Assembly: GCA_027041035.1 (NCBI GenBank)
Contig: JALULB010000180.1
Span: forward strand, 1-10,574
DNA from: Sedimenticola sp.
GTDB taxonomy: Bacteria > Pseudomonadota > Gammaproteobacteria > Chromatiales > Chromatiaceae
DNA: 10,574 nt
Direction: 5' to 3'
Part shown: positions 1 to 8,756 of the stretch, piece by piece
How positions within the stretch are numbered: the first letter of the stretch is position 1
Layout of the letters: every line of letters begins with the position of its first letter
Program-made: the position numbers and the translations under genes
The notes under the pieces: generated by a model
Database searches by the model: none
Told to the model about the DNA's origin: nothing
Seen by the model: the letters and a program-made list of their open reading frames with translations, nothing else

Positions 1-847
1 CATCGCTCCGAGGCGCTCGGCCCTCGGCGCGCACGATCGCGCTGCCGTCCGGCTCGCCGACCAGGCCGCGCATGTGCAGTTCGTCCCCGGCAAGCGTGGC
101 ATATCCCGCTATCGGCACCTGACAGCCGCCCATGAGACGATGATTCATGGCGCGTTCGGCACGCACGCAAACGGCGGTGGACGCATCGTTCAGTGGCGCG
201 AGCAAGGCGTTCACCCGCTCGTCGTCGACGCGGCATTCGATGCCGACCGCGCCCTGGCCGATCGCCGGCAGGCTTTGCTCCGGTTCGATGAACGCGCGGA
301 TGCGCGACTCGAAACCCAGCCGGATCAGGCCGGCGCTGGCGAGGATGATGGCGTCGTACTCGCCTTCGTCCAGCTTGCGCAGGCGCGTGTTCACATTGCC
401 GCGCAAAGGCAGGATCGCCAGATCCGGCCGACTGGCGCTCAACTGGCACTGCCGCCGCAGGCTGGAGGTGCCGACCCTGGCGCCTCGCGGCAGCGCGTCC
501 AGCCCATCGAAGTGGTTGGAGACGAAGGCATCGCGCGGATCCTCGCGGCGCATGATCACCGGCAGGTGCAGACCCTCCGGGAAATCCACCGGCACATCCT
601 TCATCGAATGCACCGCGATATCCGCGCGGCCGTCGAGCATGCCCTGCTCCAGTTCCTTGACGAACAACCCCTTGCCGCCGATCTTCGCCAGCGGCGTATC
701 CAGCACCCGGTCGCCCTGGGTGCTCATGCCGAGCAACTCGACCCGCAGGCCCGGATGCGCGCGTTGCAGCGCGGCGGCGACGTGCTCGGCCTGCCACATG
801 GCCAGCGGGGATTTTCGGGTGGCGATCAATACCGGGCGATCGGACAT
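1..847 (-). CDS. hemC: Hydroxymethylbilane synthase (porphobilinogen deaminase), 3' end cut by window edge
   Basis: HemC polymerises four porphobilinogen molecules into hydroxymethylbilane in the cytosol, a step of haem and sirohaem synthesis. The frame is open from the ATG at 847 to the window edge, giving 282 residues; E. coli HemC has about 313, so roughly 30 C-terminal residues lie outside. Visible family motifs are [13 protein letters not shown] near residues 8-20, HSMKDVPV at 80-87 with the catalytic aspartate at 84, GTSSLRRQ at 126-133, LRGNVNTRL at 148-156, and [10 protein letters not shown] at 237-246, whose Cys242 carries the dipyrromethane cofactor. The start at 847 has GGAG nine bases upstream; an in-frame ATG at 862 has no such site. 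The gene diverges from lptD and would be followed outside the window by whatever lies to the left, often hemD (known arrangement, not seen). Identification is very secure. Confidence 0.97.
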   Translation of the reverse strand, partial: MSDRPVLIATRKSPLAMWQAEHVAAALQRAHPGLRVELLGMSTQGDRVLDTPLAKIGGKGLFVKELEQGMLDGRADIAVHSMKDVPVDFPEGLHLPVIMRREDPRDAFVSNHFDGLDALPRGARVGTSSLRRQCQLSASRPDLAILPLRGNVNTRLRKLDEGEYDAIILASAGLIRLGFESRIRAFIEPEQSLPAIGQGAVGIECRVDDERVNALLAPLNDASTAVCVRAERAMNHRLMGGCQVPIAGYATLAGDELHMRGLVGEPDGSAIVRAEGRAPRSD

Positions 848-874
848 CGGCACAGGCTCCATGGGAAAATGCGC

Positions 875-903
875 AGTCTATCAGACCACGGGCCGACTGA
901 ATA
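875..903 (-). promoter_or_regulatory. Candidate hemC promoter with extended -10
   Basis: On the minus strand an extended -10, TG-A-TAGACT, occupies 883-875. The hexamer 17 bases upstream (TATTCA, 903-898) matches the -35 consensus poorly, which fits an extended -10 promoter. Transcription would start near 868, leaving a leader of about 20 nt that holds the GGAG site of hemC and excluding the alternative ATG at 862. This is pattern matching only. Confidence 0.4.
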
Positions 904-994
904 AATGCCGGCGCTCGCGCACACTGTTAGCATATACTCGTCGCCCATGAATTTTCGGCCACTGCGGCCGCCCCTCGCGCCCTTGGGCGTTGTT

Positions 995-1034
995 GCGGAA
1001 ACTCGCCATAGTCCGGGCTATGACTCGTTTCCGC
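995..1034. repeat. 40-bp imperfect palindrome next to the MITE-like element
   Basis: The arms GCGGAAAC...CATAG (995-1011) and CTATG...GTTTCCGC (1018-1034) are inverted copies that pair at 14 of 17 positions around the 6-base loop TCCGGG. The unpaired positions are all in the middle of the arms. There is no T-run after it, so it is not a classic terminator. It lies in the hemC-lptD spacer, directly left of the 211-bp hairpin element, and may be a piece of an older dispersed repeat into which that element inserted. Function unknown. Confidence 0.6.
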
Positions 1035-1038
1035 GCCT

Positions 1039-1249
1039 AGGAGGCTGTCCGAGAATAGAAGCCGTAGCGAGGGGAAGCTGATTTGAGCGGGATTTTTCCC
1101 TGATTTGAGGCGAATAGTTGCGCTATTTAACGAGAATCAGGGGGAAATCCAGCCAAATTCAGCTTTTCCGCACGCCTACAGGGATGTAGGTAGGTAGAGC
1201 AATGCAGGAGCAATTGCCGAGTAGGCTCTCTATTCTCGGACAGCCTCCT
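1039..1249. mobile_element. MITE-like hairpin element with 20-bp perfect terminal inverted repeats
   Basis: The ends AGGAGGCTGTCCGAGAATAG (1039-1058) and its exact reverse complement (1230-1249) frame 211 bp with no plausible gene. The inside is also self-complementary: 1081-1105 pairs with 1135-1159 at 19 of 25 positions, 1071-1080 pairs with 1160-1169 allowing G-T pairs, and the apex is AATAG-TTGCG-CTATT at 1113-1127. The right arm carries about 45 extra bases (roughly 1185-1229). The interior is visibly richer in A and T than its surroundings. If the true ends are the GAGG...CCTC inside these repeats, the flanks CTAG (1037-1040) and CTTG (1248-1251) could be a 4-bp target duplication with one mismatch, like the YTAR duplications of the IS5 group; that link is a guess. 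It is non-autonomous, as no transposase is present. Confidence 0.75.
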
Positions 1250-1290
1250 TGGCGCAGATCACCGCGCCATTCCGACACCCGGCGCCGGAA

Positions 1291-1319
1291 TTGGCAAAGA
1301 TAATGCGGTATCCTATATC
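1291..1319 (+). promoter_or_regulatory. Candidate sigma70-type promoter of the lptD-surA-pdxA operon
   Basis: TTGGCA at 1291-1296 (5 of 6 to the -35 consensus) is followed after exactly 17 bases by TATATC at 1314-1319 (4 of 6 to the -10). Transcription would begin near 1326, giving a leader of about 35 nt with the GGAAAG ribosome site at 1345-1350. The promoter lies about 40 bp right of the hairpin element and outside it. A sigmaE-like reading starting at GGAATT (1287) is possible because lptD is sigmaE-controlled in E. coli, but the -10 match is weak. Confidence 0.5.
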
Positions 1320-1360
1320 GCTTTACCCGGCGGCAGCCGTTTCCGGAAAGCGAATCCCTC

Positions 1361-3784
1361 ATGCGCGCAGTCTCCTCTCAGCAGTTTCTCCTCGCCGGCC
1401 TGGTCGTGCTTGCGGGCTGGCGTGTCGCCAGCGCCGCCAGCGGCTGGGATTGCCACGCCGGACCCGATGGTAACTGGGTATGCGCAGCGACTGGCAAGGG
1501 CGTCGTAGAAGCGCCATCGGTCGGCAAGCGGGTCGCGCCCATGCCGACCCACCGCGCCGAACCGGCGGTCGCCCGGAAAGCCGCGCCGATGACCACAAGC
1601 ACCCGAGCGACGACGGCCGCGCGCTGCGATCTGCCCACCGCCCGGACCGCCAGCGCCCGCGAAACCCCGCCCGCGCCGTCCGCCAGCCCCCTCGATCCGG
1701 CAACCCTGCCGCTGTATATCGAGGCCGATGCCGCCAAGTATCTCGTCGGCGAAGGCATCGTCGAACTGGATGGGCGGGTGTTTGCCGAGCGCGGCCCTCA
1801 GCAGGTGCGCGCCGGCCACATCCGCTATGACAGCAACAGCGCCCAACTGCAAGCGGAACACGCTGTCGAATACCGCACGCCACGCCAGACGATACGCGCG
1901 GCGCGGGCCGATCTGCGGCTCGATACCCAGACCGGCGAACTCGAACAGGTCGGCTACTTTCTGCCGGCAAGCCAGGCACGCGGAACGGCGGCCCATGCGA
2001 GCATCTTGAGCAACACCCGTTCGAGCTACCGCGAACCGACCTACACGACCTGCCCGAGCGGCAACAACGACTGGCTGCTACGCGCCGAGGAGCTGGAGAT
2101 CGACCAGCAAACCGGCGTCGGCAAGGCGAAGGCCGCGAAGCTGGTGTTCAAGGGCGTGCCACTGATGTATCTGCCCTGGGCCAGCTTCCCGCTGGACGAC
2201 CGACGCAAGAGCGGCTTCCTGCTGCCACGCATCGGCTATTCGACGAAGAACGGCGTGGACGTGCAAGCGCCCTACTACTTCAACCTGGCGCCGAACTACG
2301 ACCTGACCCTGACACCACGACTGGTATCGAAACGTGGCCTGATGCTCGCCGGGCAGTTCCGTTATCTGACCCGCCAGCACAACGGCATCCTGAATGGCGA
2401 GATCCTGCCGGACGACCGCCTGTTTCCCGGTGACAACAGCAGCCGTGGCGCGGCATCCTGGCGTCACCACACGCGCTTCAGCTCGCGGCTGGCGGGCGAC
2501 ATCAGCGTCGACTGGGCATCGGATGCCGACTACCTCGACGACCTGAGCAACCGCCTGGCAATCTCCAGCACCCGCCACCTGGAACGCAGCGCGATGCTGA
2601 ACTACTACGGCGACGGCTGGCGCCTGCTCGGCCGCCTGCAGGATTTCCAAACACTGGATCTGGCGATCCCGGCCAACGACCGCCCGTATGCGCGTTTGCC
2701 ACAGCTTCTGTTCCAACTGAACAAACCCGACCAATGGCTGGGCACGACCCTGCAACTGGATGCTGAGTACGTGTACTTCTCACGCACCGACAGCGTGCGC
2801 GGCAGCCGCGTCGACATCCACCCGGCCGTCAGCCTGCCGCTGCGCCGAAGCTGGGGCTTCGTCACGCCGAAGATCGCCGCGCGCTACACGACCTATGCGC
2901 TGGACAACAACGCGCCGGACAAGCCCGATACGCCGAGCCGGAGCAGCGCCAGCCTGAGCCTGGATTCCGGTCTGTTCTTTGAACGCAAGACCGGCTGGTT
3001 CGGGCATGCCGTCACCCAGACCCTGGAACCCCGCCTGTTCTACCTGTATCGCACCCGGACCAACCAGGACGAGCTGCCGGTATTCGATACCGACGATATC
3101 GACTTCAGCTTCGTCAGCCTGTTCTACGAGGACCGTTTCAGCGGCGCCGACCGTGTCGGTGACGCCAACCGCGTTACCCTGGCGGTGACCAGTCGCCTGC
3201 TGGACGAGCGCAGCGGCCGCGAGCTGGCACGCGGCAGTATCGGCCAGATCTACTACCTGGCCGACCGCAGCGTTCAACTGCCCGGTCATCCGGTCATCGA
3301 CGAGCCGACCTCTTCGCTGGTCGCCGAGGGCAGCGCCTTGTTGTCGCCGAACTGGGACATCAAGGGATCGATCCAATGGAACCCCTCGCTGGGCGGTGGC
3401 CGCACCGAGAAGAGCGCCTTGCGCCTCGGCTACCACGACGAGGACGGGCACATTGCCACCGCCGCCTACCGATTCACCCGGGATATTTCCGAGAACGCGG
3501 CTGTCTCAATGGTCTGGCCGGTGAGTCCGCGCTTGCGACTGATCGGCCGGCTCGACTACTCGATGCTGCACGAGACCATGATGGAAACGGTCGCCGGCTT
3601 CGAATACGGCAACTGCTGCTGGGCATGGCAGCTGGTCGCGCGAAACTACCTGAGCGATCCGTCGGCCGAATCCAACCTGACCTTTCTGCTGCAACTGGAA
3701 CTGCGTGGCCTGGGCAAACTCGGCAACGACATCGACGACTACCTGAAACGCAACATCCGAGGCTATCGATCGACCTATGAATAA
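1361..3784 (+). CDS. lptD: LPS-assembly outer membrane protein LptD (Imp/OstA)
   Basis: LptD is the outer-membrane barrel which, plugged by LptE, inserts lipopolysaccharide into the outer leaflet. The 807-residue product starts with a signal peptide (hydrophobic 9-20, likely cut near residues 25-26). A Pro/Ala/Thr/Arg-rich linker covers about 45-115, the LptA-like OstA jellyroll about 118-230, and the beta-barrel the rest, with alternating aromatic strands. Cysteines are at 31, 41, 89, 231, 752 and 753; 31, 231 and the 752-753 pair correspond to the four disulfide cysteines of E. coli LptD (31, 173, 724, 725). It is slightly longer than the E. coli protein (784) because of the linker. The ATG at 1361 has GGAAAG ten bases upstream. 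First gene of an operon with surA, whose product chaperones LptD folding. Identification is secure. Confidence 0.97.
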   Translation: MRAVSSQQFLLAGLVVLAGWRVASAASGWDCHAGPDGNWVCAATGKGVVEAPSVGKRVAPMPTHRAEPAVARKAAPMTTSTRATTAARCDLPTARTASARETPPAPSASPLDPATLPLYIEADAAKYLVGEGIVELDGRVFAERGPQQVRAGHIRYDSNSAQLQAEHAVEYRTPRQTIRAARADLRLDTQTGELEQVGYFLPASQARGTAAHASILSNTRSSYREPTYTTCPSGNNDWLLRAEELEIDQQTGVGKAKAAKLVFKGVPLMYLPWASFPLDDRRKSGFLLPRIGYSTKNGVDVQAPYYFNLAPNYDLTLTPRLVSKRGLMLAGQFRYLTRQHNGILNGEILPDDRLFPGDNSSRGAASWRHHTRFSSRLAGDISVDWASDADYLDDLSNRLAISSTRHLERSAMLNYYGDGWRLLGRLQDFQTLDLAIPANDRPYARLPQLLFQLNKPDQWLGTTLQLDAEYVYFSRTDSVRGSRVDIHPAVSLPLRRSWGFVTPKIAARYTTYALDNNAPDKPDTPSRSSASLSLDSGLFFERKTGWFGHAVTQTLEPRLFYLYRTRTNQDELPVFDTDDIDFSFVSLFYEDRFSGADRVGDANRVTLAVTSRLLDERSGRELARGSIGQIYYLADRSVQLPGHPVIDEPTSSLVAEGSALLSPNWDIKGSIQWNPSLGGGRTEKSALRLGYHDEDGHIATAAYRFTRDISENAAVSMVWPVSPRLRLIGRLDYSMLHETMMETVAGFEYGNCCWAWQLVARNYLSDPSAESNLTFLLQLELRGLGKLGNDIDDYLKRNIRGYRSTYE

Positions 3785-5066
3785 ACTGCTGCCCCTGATC
3801 CTTCTTCTGCCGACCCTGCTGGCGGGCAACCTGGCGCGCGCGGAAGAACAAGCGCTCGACGACATCGTCGCCGTGGTAAACGACGACACCATCATGCGCA
3901 GCGAGCTGGAGCGTCGCACCGACGAGATCCTCGCGCAGTTGCGCGCCCAGGGCCGCCAGCCGCCGCCGCGCTCGCAAGTCGAACCGCAGGTACTGGAGCG
4001 CATGATCGTCGAGAACCTACAAGCCGACGCCGCGCATCGCGCTGGTATCGAGGTCGGCAACGAGATGCTCGCCCAGGCGATCAGCAGCATCGCGAAGCGC
4101 AACGGCCTGAGCGTCGCCGAGTTCCGCGACACCTTGAAAGAAGGTGGCCTGAACTTCGACGCCTACCGCGAACAACTGCGCCGCCAGATCCTGTTGCAGC
4201 GTTTCAAGAGCCGCGCGATAACCAGCAAGATAAAGATCAGTGATCGCGAGATCGACGCCTGGCTGGCGCGCCACAAGGGCAGCGGCGCCAGCCATTCCGC
4301 CTACCATCTGCAACACATCCTGATCGCCACCCCGGAGGGTGCCGACAGCGAGCAGATCCGCGCGGCGAAACGCAAGGCCGAGGATATCGTCGAGCGCCTG
4401 CGCAACGGCGCCGATTTCAGCCGCCTGGCGGTTACTGAATCGGATGGCCGACAAGCGCTGGACGGCGGCGATCTGGGCTGGATCAAGGCCGGCGTGCTGC
4501 CGGATGTCGCCGCCGACGCGATCGCCGACCTGCCGAAGGGCGGTATCAGCGCGCCGGTACGCGGTGTCGGCGGCTTCCACATCTTCAAGGTCGTGGACGT
4601 GCAAGGGCCGGACAAACACCTGGTCAAGCAGACACACGCGCGCCACATCCTGATCCGCGTCGACGAACAGACCTCCAACGCCGAGGCCCGCCGGCGTCTC
4701 GAACAATTGCGGGAACGCATCGTCAACGGCGAGGATTTCGCCGCGCTGGCGCGCGCGCATTCCGACGACAAGGGCTCGGCGCTGAATGGCGGCGACCTGA
4801 AATGGATCAGCAAGGGCGATGTCGTGCCCGCCTTTGCCGAGGCTATGGAAAAGCTCAAGCCAGGCGAGATCAGCCAGCCGTTCCGCACCGATTTCGGCTG
4901 GCACATCGTTCAGGTACTGGAGCGCCGCGAACATGACGACAGCGAGGAACAACTGAAACAGCAGGCGCGCGACGAGATTCGCAAGCGCAAGGCCGCTCAA
5001 CAGGCCGAATTGCTGTCACGTCGCCTGCGTGATGAGGCCTATGTCGATATCCGGCTGAACAAATGA
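3777..5066 (+). CDS. surA: Periplasmic chaperone and peptidyl-prolyl isomerase SurA
   Basis: SurA escorts unfolded outer-membrane proteins, LptD among them, through the periplasm to the BAM complex. The 429-residue product (E. coli 428) has a signal peptide, [17 protein letters not shown], with likely cleavage after LARA at 22. A SurA N-terminal chaperone domain follows at about 25-165, starting with [18 protein letters not shown]. Two parvulin (PpiC) domains lie at about 175-276 and 286-384, each with the QHILI or RHILI opening, a GGDLGW or GGDLKW turn and a GxHIxxV end. A charged C-terminal helix closes the protein. The ATG overlaps the lptD stop by 8 nt (ATGAATAA), and the nearest GAGG is 14 bases upstream, so translation is probably coupled to lptD. 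Identification is secure. Confidence 0.97.
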   Translation: MNKLLPLILLLPTLLAGNLARAEEQALDDIVAVVNDDTIMRSELERRTDEILAQLRAQGRQPPPRSQVEPQVLERMIVENLQADAAHRAGIEVGNEMLAQAISSIAKRNGLSVAEFRDTLKEGGLNFDAYREQLRRQILLQRFKSRAITSKIKISDREIDAWLARHKGSGASHSAYHLQHILIATPEGADSEQIRAAKRKAEDIVERLRNGADFSRLAVTESDGRQALDGGDLGWIKAGVLPDVAADAIADLPKGGISAPVRGVGGFHIFKVVDVQGPDKHLVKQTHARHILIRVDEQTSNAEARRRLEQLRERIVNGEDFAALARAHSDDKGSALNGGDLKWISKGDVVPAFAEAMEKLKPGEISQPFRTDFGWHIVQVLERREHDDSEEQLKQQARDEIRKRKAAQQAELLSRRLRDEAYVDIRLNK

Positions 5067-6028
5067 CGCTGCTGGCGGTCACCTCCGGCGAGCCCGCCGG
5101 CATAGGGCCGGACCTGTGCGTCCGGCTGGCGGGATACGACGACCTGCCGCCGTTGGTGATCATCGGCGATCCCGAGCTGCTGGGCGCGCGGGCCCGGATG
5201 CTCGGCATTGCGTTCGATGCGCCACGTTACGACCCCGACCGGGCGCGACCGCTCAGCGTGCTGCCGGTGGCGCTGACCACCGAGGCCCGCGCCGGCGAGC
5301 TGAATCCGGCGAACGCCGGCTATGTGTTGAAGCTACTCGACATGGCCGTCTCCGGCTGCCAACGCGGCGTCTTCGACGCCATGGTCACCGCGCCGATCCA
5401 CAAGGGCGTGATCAACGACGCCGGCCTACCGTTCACCGGCCATACCGAATACCTCGCCAGCCTGACCGATGCCAGCCCGGTGATGATGCTCGCGACACCC
5501 GGTCTGCGCGTCGCGCTGGCGACCACGCATCTGCCATTGAAGGATGTCAGCGCGGCGATCGACATCGACAGCCTGAGCCGCGTCATCGAGATTCTGCACC
5601 GCGACCTGATCCAGCGCTTCGGCATCGACGACCCGCATATACTCGTCTGCGGCCTGAACCCGCATGCCGGCGAGGGCGGCCATCTGGGGCGCGAGGAGAT
5701 CGACGTGATCATCCCCGTACTGGAACACTATCGTCGACAGGGCATGCGCCTCGACGGCCCGCTGCCGGCCGATACCCTGTTCAACCCGGACAGACTGGAA
5801 CAGGCCGACGCGGTGCTCGCGATGTACCACGACCAGGGGCTCCCGGTGCTGAAGTACGTCGGCTTCGGCAACGCGATCAACGTCACGCTGGGGCTGCCCA
5901 TCGCGCGCACCTCGGTGGATCACGGTACCGCGCTGGAACTCGCGGGTAGCGGCAGGATACACGATGGCAGCCTGCGCGCGGCCATCCAGGCCGCGGCATC
6001 TATGCGGAGCGCTCGCCGACGATCGTGA
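5063..6028 (+). CDS. pdxA: 4-hydroxythreonine-4-phosphate dehydrogenase
   Basis: PdxA oxidises 4-phosphohydroxy-L-threonine with NAD(P); the product decarboxylates and is condensed by PdxJ into pyridoxine 5'-phosphate (DXP-dependent vitamin B6 pathway, cytosolic). The 321-residue protein has the family opening [12 protein letters not shown] at 7-18, TAPIHKG at 109-115, GHTEYLA at 126-132, and the three expected metal-binding histidines: His156 in TTHLPL, His201 in NPHAGEGG and His256 in [20 protein letters not shown] at 284-295 is the conserved C-terminal motif. Its ATG overlaps the surA stop (ATGA, 4 nt) and no good ribosome site is seen, which points to translational coupling. The last 29 bases overlap the 3' end of the opposing gene, so the Arg/Ser-rich tail (SMRSARRRS) may be a recent extension. 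Slightly shorter than E. coli PdxA (329). Confidence 0.96.
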   Translation: MTLLAVTSGEPAGIGPDLCVRLAGYDDLPPLVIIGDPELLGARARMLGIAFDAPRYDPDRARPLSVLPVALTTEARAGELNPANAGYVLKLLDMAVSGCQRGVFDAMVTAPIHKGVINDAGLPFTGHTEYLASLTDASPVMMLATPGLRVALATTHLPLKDVSAAIDIDSLSRVIEILHRDLIQRFGIDDPHILVCGLNPHAGEGGHLGREEIDVIIPVLEHYRRQGMRLDGPLPADTLFNPDRLEQADAVLAMYHDQGLPVLKYVGFGNAINVTLGLPIARTSVDHGTALELAGSGRIHDGSLRAAIQAAASMRSARRRS

Positions 6029-8756
6029 GCGCCGGCACGCTGGCATCCAGCGTCGCCGGCTCGGGCCGGCCGGTATAGAAGCCCTGCACGTAATCCACGC
6101 CCATGTCGCGCAGCAGCTCCAGGGTACGCCGGTCCTCGACCCGCTCGACGACGGTCTTCATGCCGAGCACGTGGCTGACATCGTTGATCGTCCTGACCAG
6201 CGCCTGGTCGACCTCGTCCGAGAGTATCGTGCGCACAAACTCGCCATCAATCTTCAGGATATCCGCCGGCAACCGCTTCAGATAGGCCATCGAACTCAGG
6301 CCGGTGCCGAAATCATCCAGCGCGAAGCGGAAGCCGGCGTTGCGCAACACCCGCATCAGGCCTATCGCGGTATCCATGTTCTCGATCACACTGTTCTCGG
6401 TGATCTCGAAGCAGACGGTTTGTGGCGCCACATGCGAGGCCGCCGCTTCGCGCTGAATCAGTTCGAGCAGATCCGGGCGCCCGATCGACTGGCCGGACAG
6501 GTTGATATTGAACACGATGTCGCTGTCCGGATGGCGCACCTGGTACTGGCGTATCAAGCTGAACGCCTTCTTCACCACGTAGCGATCCAGGCCGACCATC
6601 AGATTGAAGCGTTCCGCGACATTCAGAAAATTGGCCGGTCCGCACAATCGGCCGTCACGCTGGCGCAGACGCAGCAGAAACTCATAGCTGGACGGCGTGG
6701 AAAGATCCCCCTGTAGCGCGAAGATCGGTTGGCGATAGAGCTCGATACGATCTTCGTCGATGGCCTCTTGCAACTGGCTGGCATGGCGTAGATCGCTGGA
6801 GCGACGCAGCAGTTTTTCGTCGTCCGGACGATAAACACAGACCTGATTGCGCCCCTGATCCTTGGCCATGTAACAGGCCGCGTCGGCCGCCTTGAGTACC
6901 TCGCCGCTGCGCATCCCGCGCCCTTCGATCAGCGCCAGCCCGGTACTCAGCCCAACGGAAAAATACTCGCCATGCCAGTTCAGGCGGAATTCGGCGATCT
7001 TCCGCCGCAGTCCCTCCGCGGTCACCCGGGCCTGATCCAGATCGCAATGTCGCAACAGGATGCCGAACTCGTCCCCGCCAATCCTCGCCAGCACGTCCGC
7101 CTTGCGAATACCCGATTTCAACAACTGCCCGACCTGGCGCAACAATTGATCGCCGGCCGCGTGCCCACAACTGTCATTGACCTGCTTGAAGCGGTCCAGG
7201 TCGATGAAGCAGACGACATGCACGCTCGATGCGCCATCGCTGGATTCGATCGCGCGCCGCACCTCACGCTCGAAGGCATGCCGATTCTTCAATCCGGTCA
7301 GCGCGTCATGCGTGGCCTGATAGGTCATGTGACGAATCAGCTCGCGTTCATGGCTCATGTCCCGCATCACCACCACCGCGCCACTGACGCGAGCGTGTTG
7401 GTCGCGAATCGGCGTCGCCGTCTCGGTCACCGCGATGGTCTCGCCGTCCTTGCGCACCAGCAGCACCTCGGTTTCGGGCAGCGTCTCGCCGCGCGTATAG
7501 ACACGCTCGAAAGGCGACGGCAGTGGCTGCTTGTCACTCTCGCGCACCAGCGAGGCGACATCGCGGATATTCCTGCCCAGCACCTCGTCCGCGCTCCAGC
7601 CGGTAAGACGCTCAGCGGTCGCATTGAGCATCTCGACCCGACCGGATGCATCCGTGGTGATCACCGCTTCGCCAATGGAATACAGTGTCACCTGGGCACG
7701 CTCTTTCTCGGCGAACACGCGGTCGGCGGCGGCCCGCGCGGCAAGCCTGGCGCGGCGCCTGATCCACCACAGGGCTATTGCGGCGATACTCAGCAGCAGG
7801 CCGACCGCGAGAATACCCATTGCCGAGCGCATCAGAAACCACCGCTTGTCGGGACGATGCACGGTACGCAGCAGGTACTCGTCGCCCAACAGCCGCAACG
7901 GCATCAGCTTCGAGATGGGTTGCGCACCCCAGGCGTCCTCCGTGGCCGGCAGGCCATCATCGGCGATCAGGCGCCGTGGGCCATCGCGGCGTATCCGCGA
8001 CAGCGCGATCCTTTCGCCTGGCTGCAGCAACGCCGCGAGCATGTCGTCGATCGGCAGCCTGGCCATATAGATGCCCTGAACCTGGGCCTCCCGTCCACGA
8101 TCGGTCTTTGGGGGAAAAAAGCCGAAGTAAACGGCCTTGAACAACATCAGACTGACCCGCTTGCCGCCGAATCGCGTAGTGTCGGACAGGCTGGTTTCCG
8201 TCACCTTTCCAGACACGATGGCGCGCCGCATGCCCATCCCCATGTCACGCTCGGCAAGCAGGTCGACACCCATCAGGCGCACATTCGCCGCAGTCAACGG
8301 TTCGACATGCAGAACCGGCGCATAGATCGGCCGCCGCTCCGCGCGCTCGAACCCGCCTGTTGGCGACACCTGACGAATCATGAAAGGCTGAAAGCGGGTA
8401 TTGGAAATATGCTCTTCGAAGTCCCCGCGAGAGGCGTCCGCGACCACCGGCAGGTAATAGAGACTGTCGATATGCGGATAGGCGCCGAGCAACTCACGGG
8501 AAAACCCCGCAAACTGCGAGGCATCCAGCACGCTCAGCGCCTGATGGACACCGGTGGTGGAAACCAGCGCGCCCTCGACATTGTTGATATCGCGCAGCAG
8601 ATCACGCGCGATGGCCGTGGCTCGCTGCTGATAACGGTTTTCCAGCTCGGTATGCTGCACGTAGTAGGCCAGCATGACGGCGCCCGCCGGAATCATCAAC
8701 AGCATTATCCAGAGGACTACCTCCCTGTGCCAGCCGGGTGAGTAGAGGCTATTCAA
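6000..8756 (-). CDS. Membrane-bound CHASE-PAS-GGDEF-EAL cyclic di-GMP enzyme
   Basis: A 918-residue inner-membrane sensor likely to make or break cyclic di-GMP. In order: transmembrane helix about 13-33; periplasmic CHASE-type domain about 45-300 (YAPVLHVEP at 145-153, GVDLLAER at 163-170); transmembrane helix 312-332; PAS domain about 352-470; GGDEF domain about 478-643; EAL domain about 660-900. The cyclase signature GGDEF (560-564) and product-inhibition site R551-x-x-D554 are intact. The EAL motif reads EFL, but E692, L694, R696, N752, E784/E787, D814-D815, K835, E871 and Q891 are all present, so both activities look possible. The start is uncertain: TTG at 8756 overlaps the upstream stop by 8 nt (TTGAATAG) and leaves a normal first helix; ATG at 8705 has AGGGAGG upstream but would cut into that helix. 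It appears co-transcribed with the periplasmic binding protein gene, a likely ligand partner (inference). Confidence 0.9.
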   Translation of the reverse strand: MNSLYSPGWHREVVLWIMLLMIPAGAVMLAYYVQHTELENRYQQRATAIARDLLRDINNVEGALVSTTGVHQALSVLDASQFAGFSRELLGAYPHIDSLYYLPVVADASRGDFEEHISNTRFQPFMIRQVSPTGGFERAERRPIYAPVLHVEPLTAANVRLMGVDLLAERDMGMGMRRAIVSGKVTETSLSDTTRFGGKRVSLMLFKAVYFGFFPPKTDRGREAQVQGIYMARLPIDDMLAALLQPGERIALSRIRRDGPRRLIADDGLPATEDAWGAQPISKLMPLRLLGDEYLLRTVHRPDKRWFLMRSAMGILAVGLLLSIAAIALWWIRRRARLAARAAADRVFAEKERAQVTLYSIGEAVITTDASGRVEMLNATAERLTGWSADEVLGRNIRDVASLVRESDKQPLPSPFERVYTRGETLPETEVLLVRKDGETIAVTETATPIRDQHARVSGAVVVMRDMSHERELIRHMTYQATHDALTGLKNRHAFEREVRRAIESSDGASSVHVVCFIDLDRFKQVNDSCGHAAGDQLLRQVGQLLKSGIRKADVLARIGGDEFGILLRHCDLDQARVTAEGLRRKIAEFRLNWHGEYFSVGLSTGLALIEGRGMRSGEVLKAADAACYMAKDQGRNQVCVYRPDDEKLLRRSSDLRHASQLQEAIDEDRIELYRQPIFALQGDLSTPSSYEFLLRLRQRDGRLCGPANFLNVAERFNLMVGLDRYVVKKAFSLIRQYQVRHPDSDIVFNINLSGQSIGRPDLLELIQREAAASHVAPQTVCFEITENSVIENMDTAIGLMRVLRNAGFRFALDDFGTGLSSMAYLKRLPADILKIDGEFVRTILSDEVDQALVRTINDVSHVLGMKTVVERVEDRRTLELLRDMGVDYVQGFYTGRPEPATLDASVPALTIVGERSA
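6031..6060. terminator. Strong hairpin at the convergent 3' ends of pdxA and the GGDEF-EAL gene
   Basis: GCCGGC-ACGCTGG (6031-6043) and CCAGCGT-C-GCCGGC (6047-6060) form a 13-bp perfect stem with one bulged base and a CAT loop. The stem begins two bases after the pdxA stop (6026-6028) and lies inside the last codons of the opposing gene. There is no T-run on either strand, so it is not a canonical intrinsic terminator; it may instead protect the 3' end of the operon mRNA or slow polymerase. The hairpin itself is certain, its role is not. Confidence 0.4.

Noticed and set aside
74..950. Two overlapping plus-strand open frames of 276 and 267 codons
   Set aside because: Both are antisense to hemC, whose translation carries every family motif.
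947..1081. A 44-codon plus-strand frame starting ATGAATTTTCGG
   Set aside because: It runs through the 995-1034 palindrome and ends inside the hairpin element; there is no ribosome site and no recognisable motif. A TATACT at 933-938 is too close and lacks a -35.
1159..1362. A 67-codon minus-strand frame
   Set aside because: It spans the lptD promoter and half of the hairpin element and does not resemble a transposase, so it is not a credible gene.
2078..5000. Long minus-strand frames opposite lptD and surA
   Set aside because: They are shadows of well-supported genes; no domain is visible in them.
6972..8741. A 589-codon open frame on the plus strand
   Set aside because: It lies wholly antisense to the clear CHASE-PAS-GGDEF-EAL gene; its His/Gln/Arg-rich product has no recognisable motif and is typical of mirror frames in GC-rich DNA.
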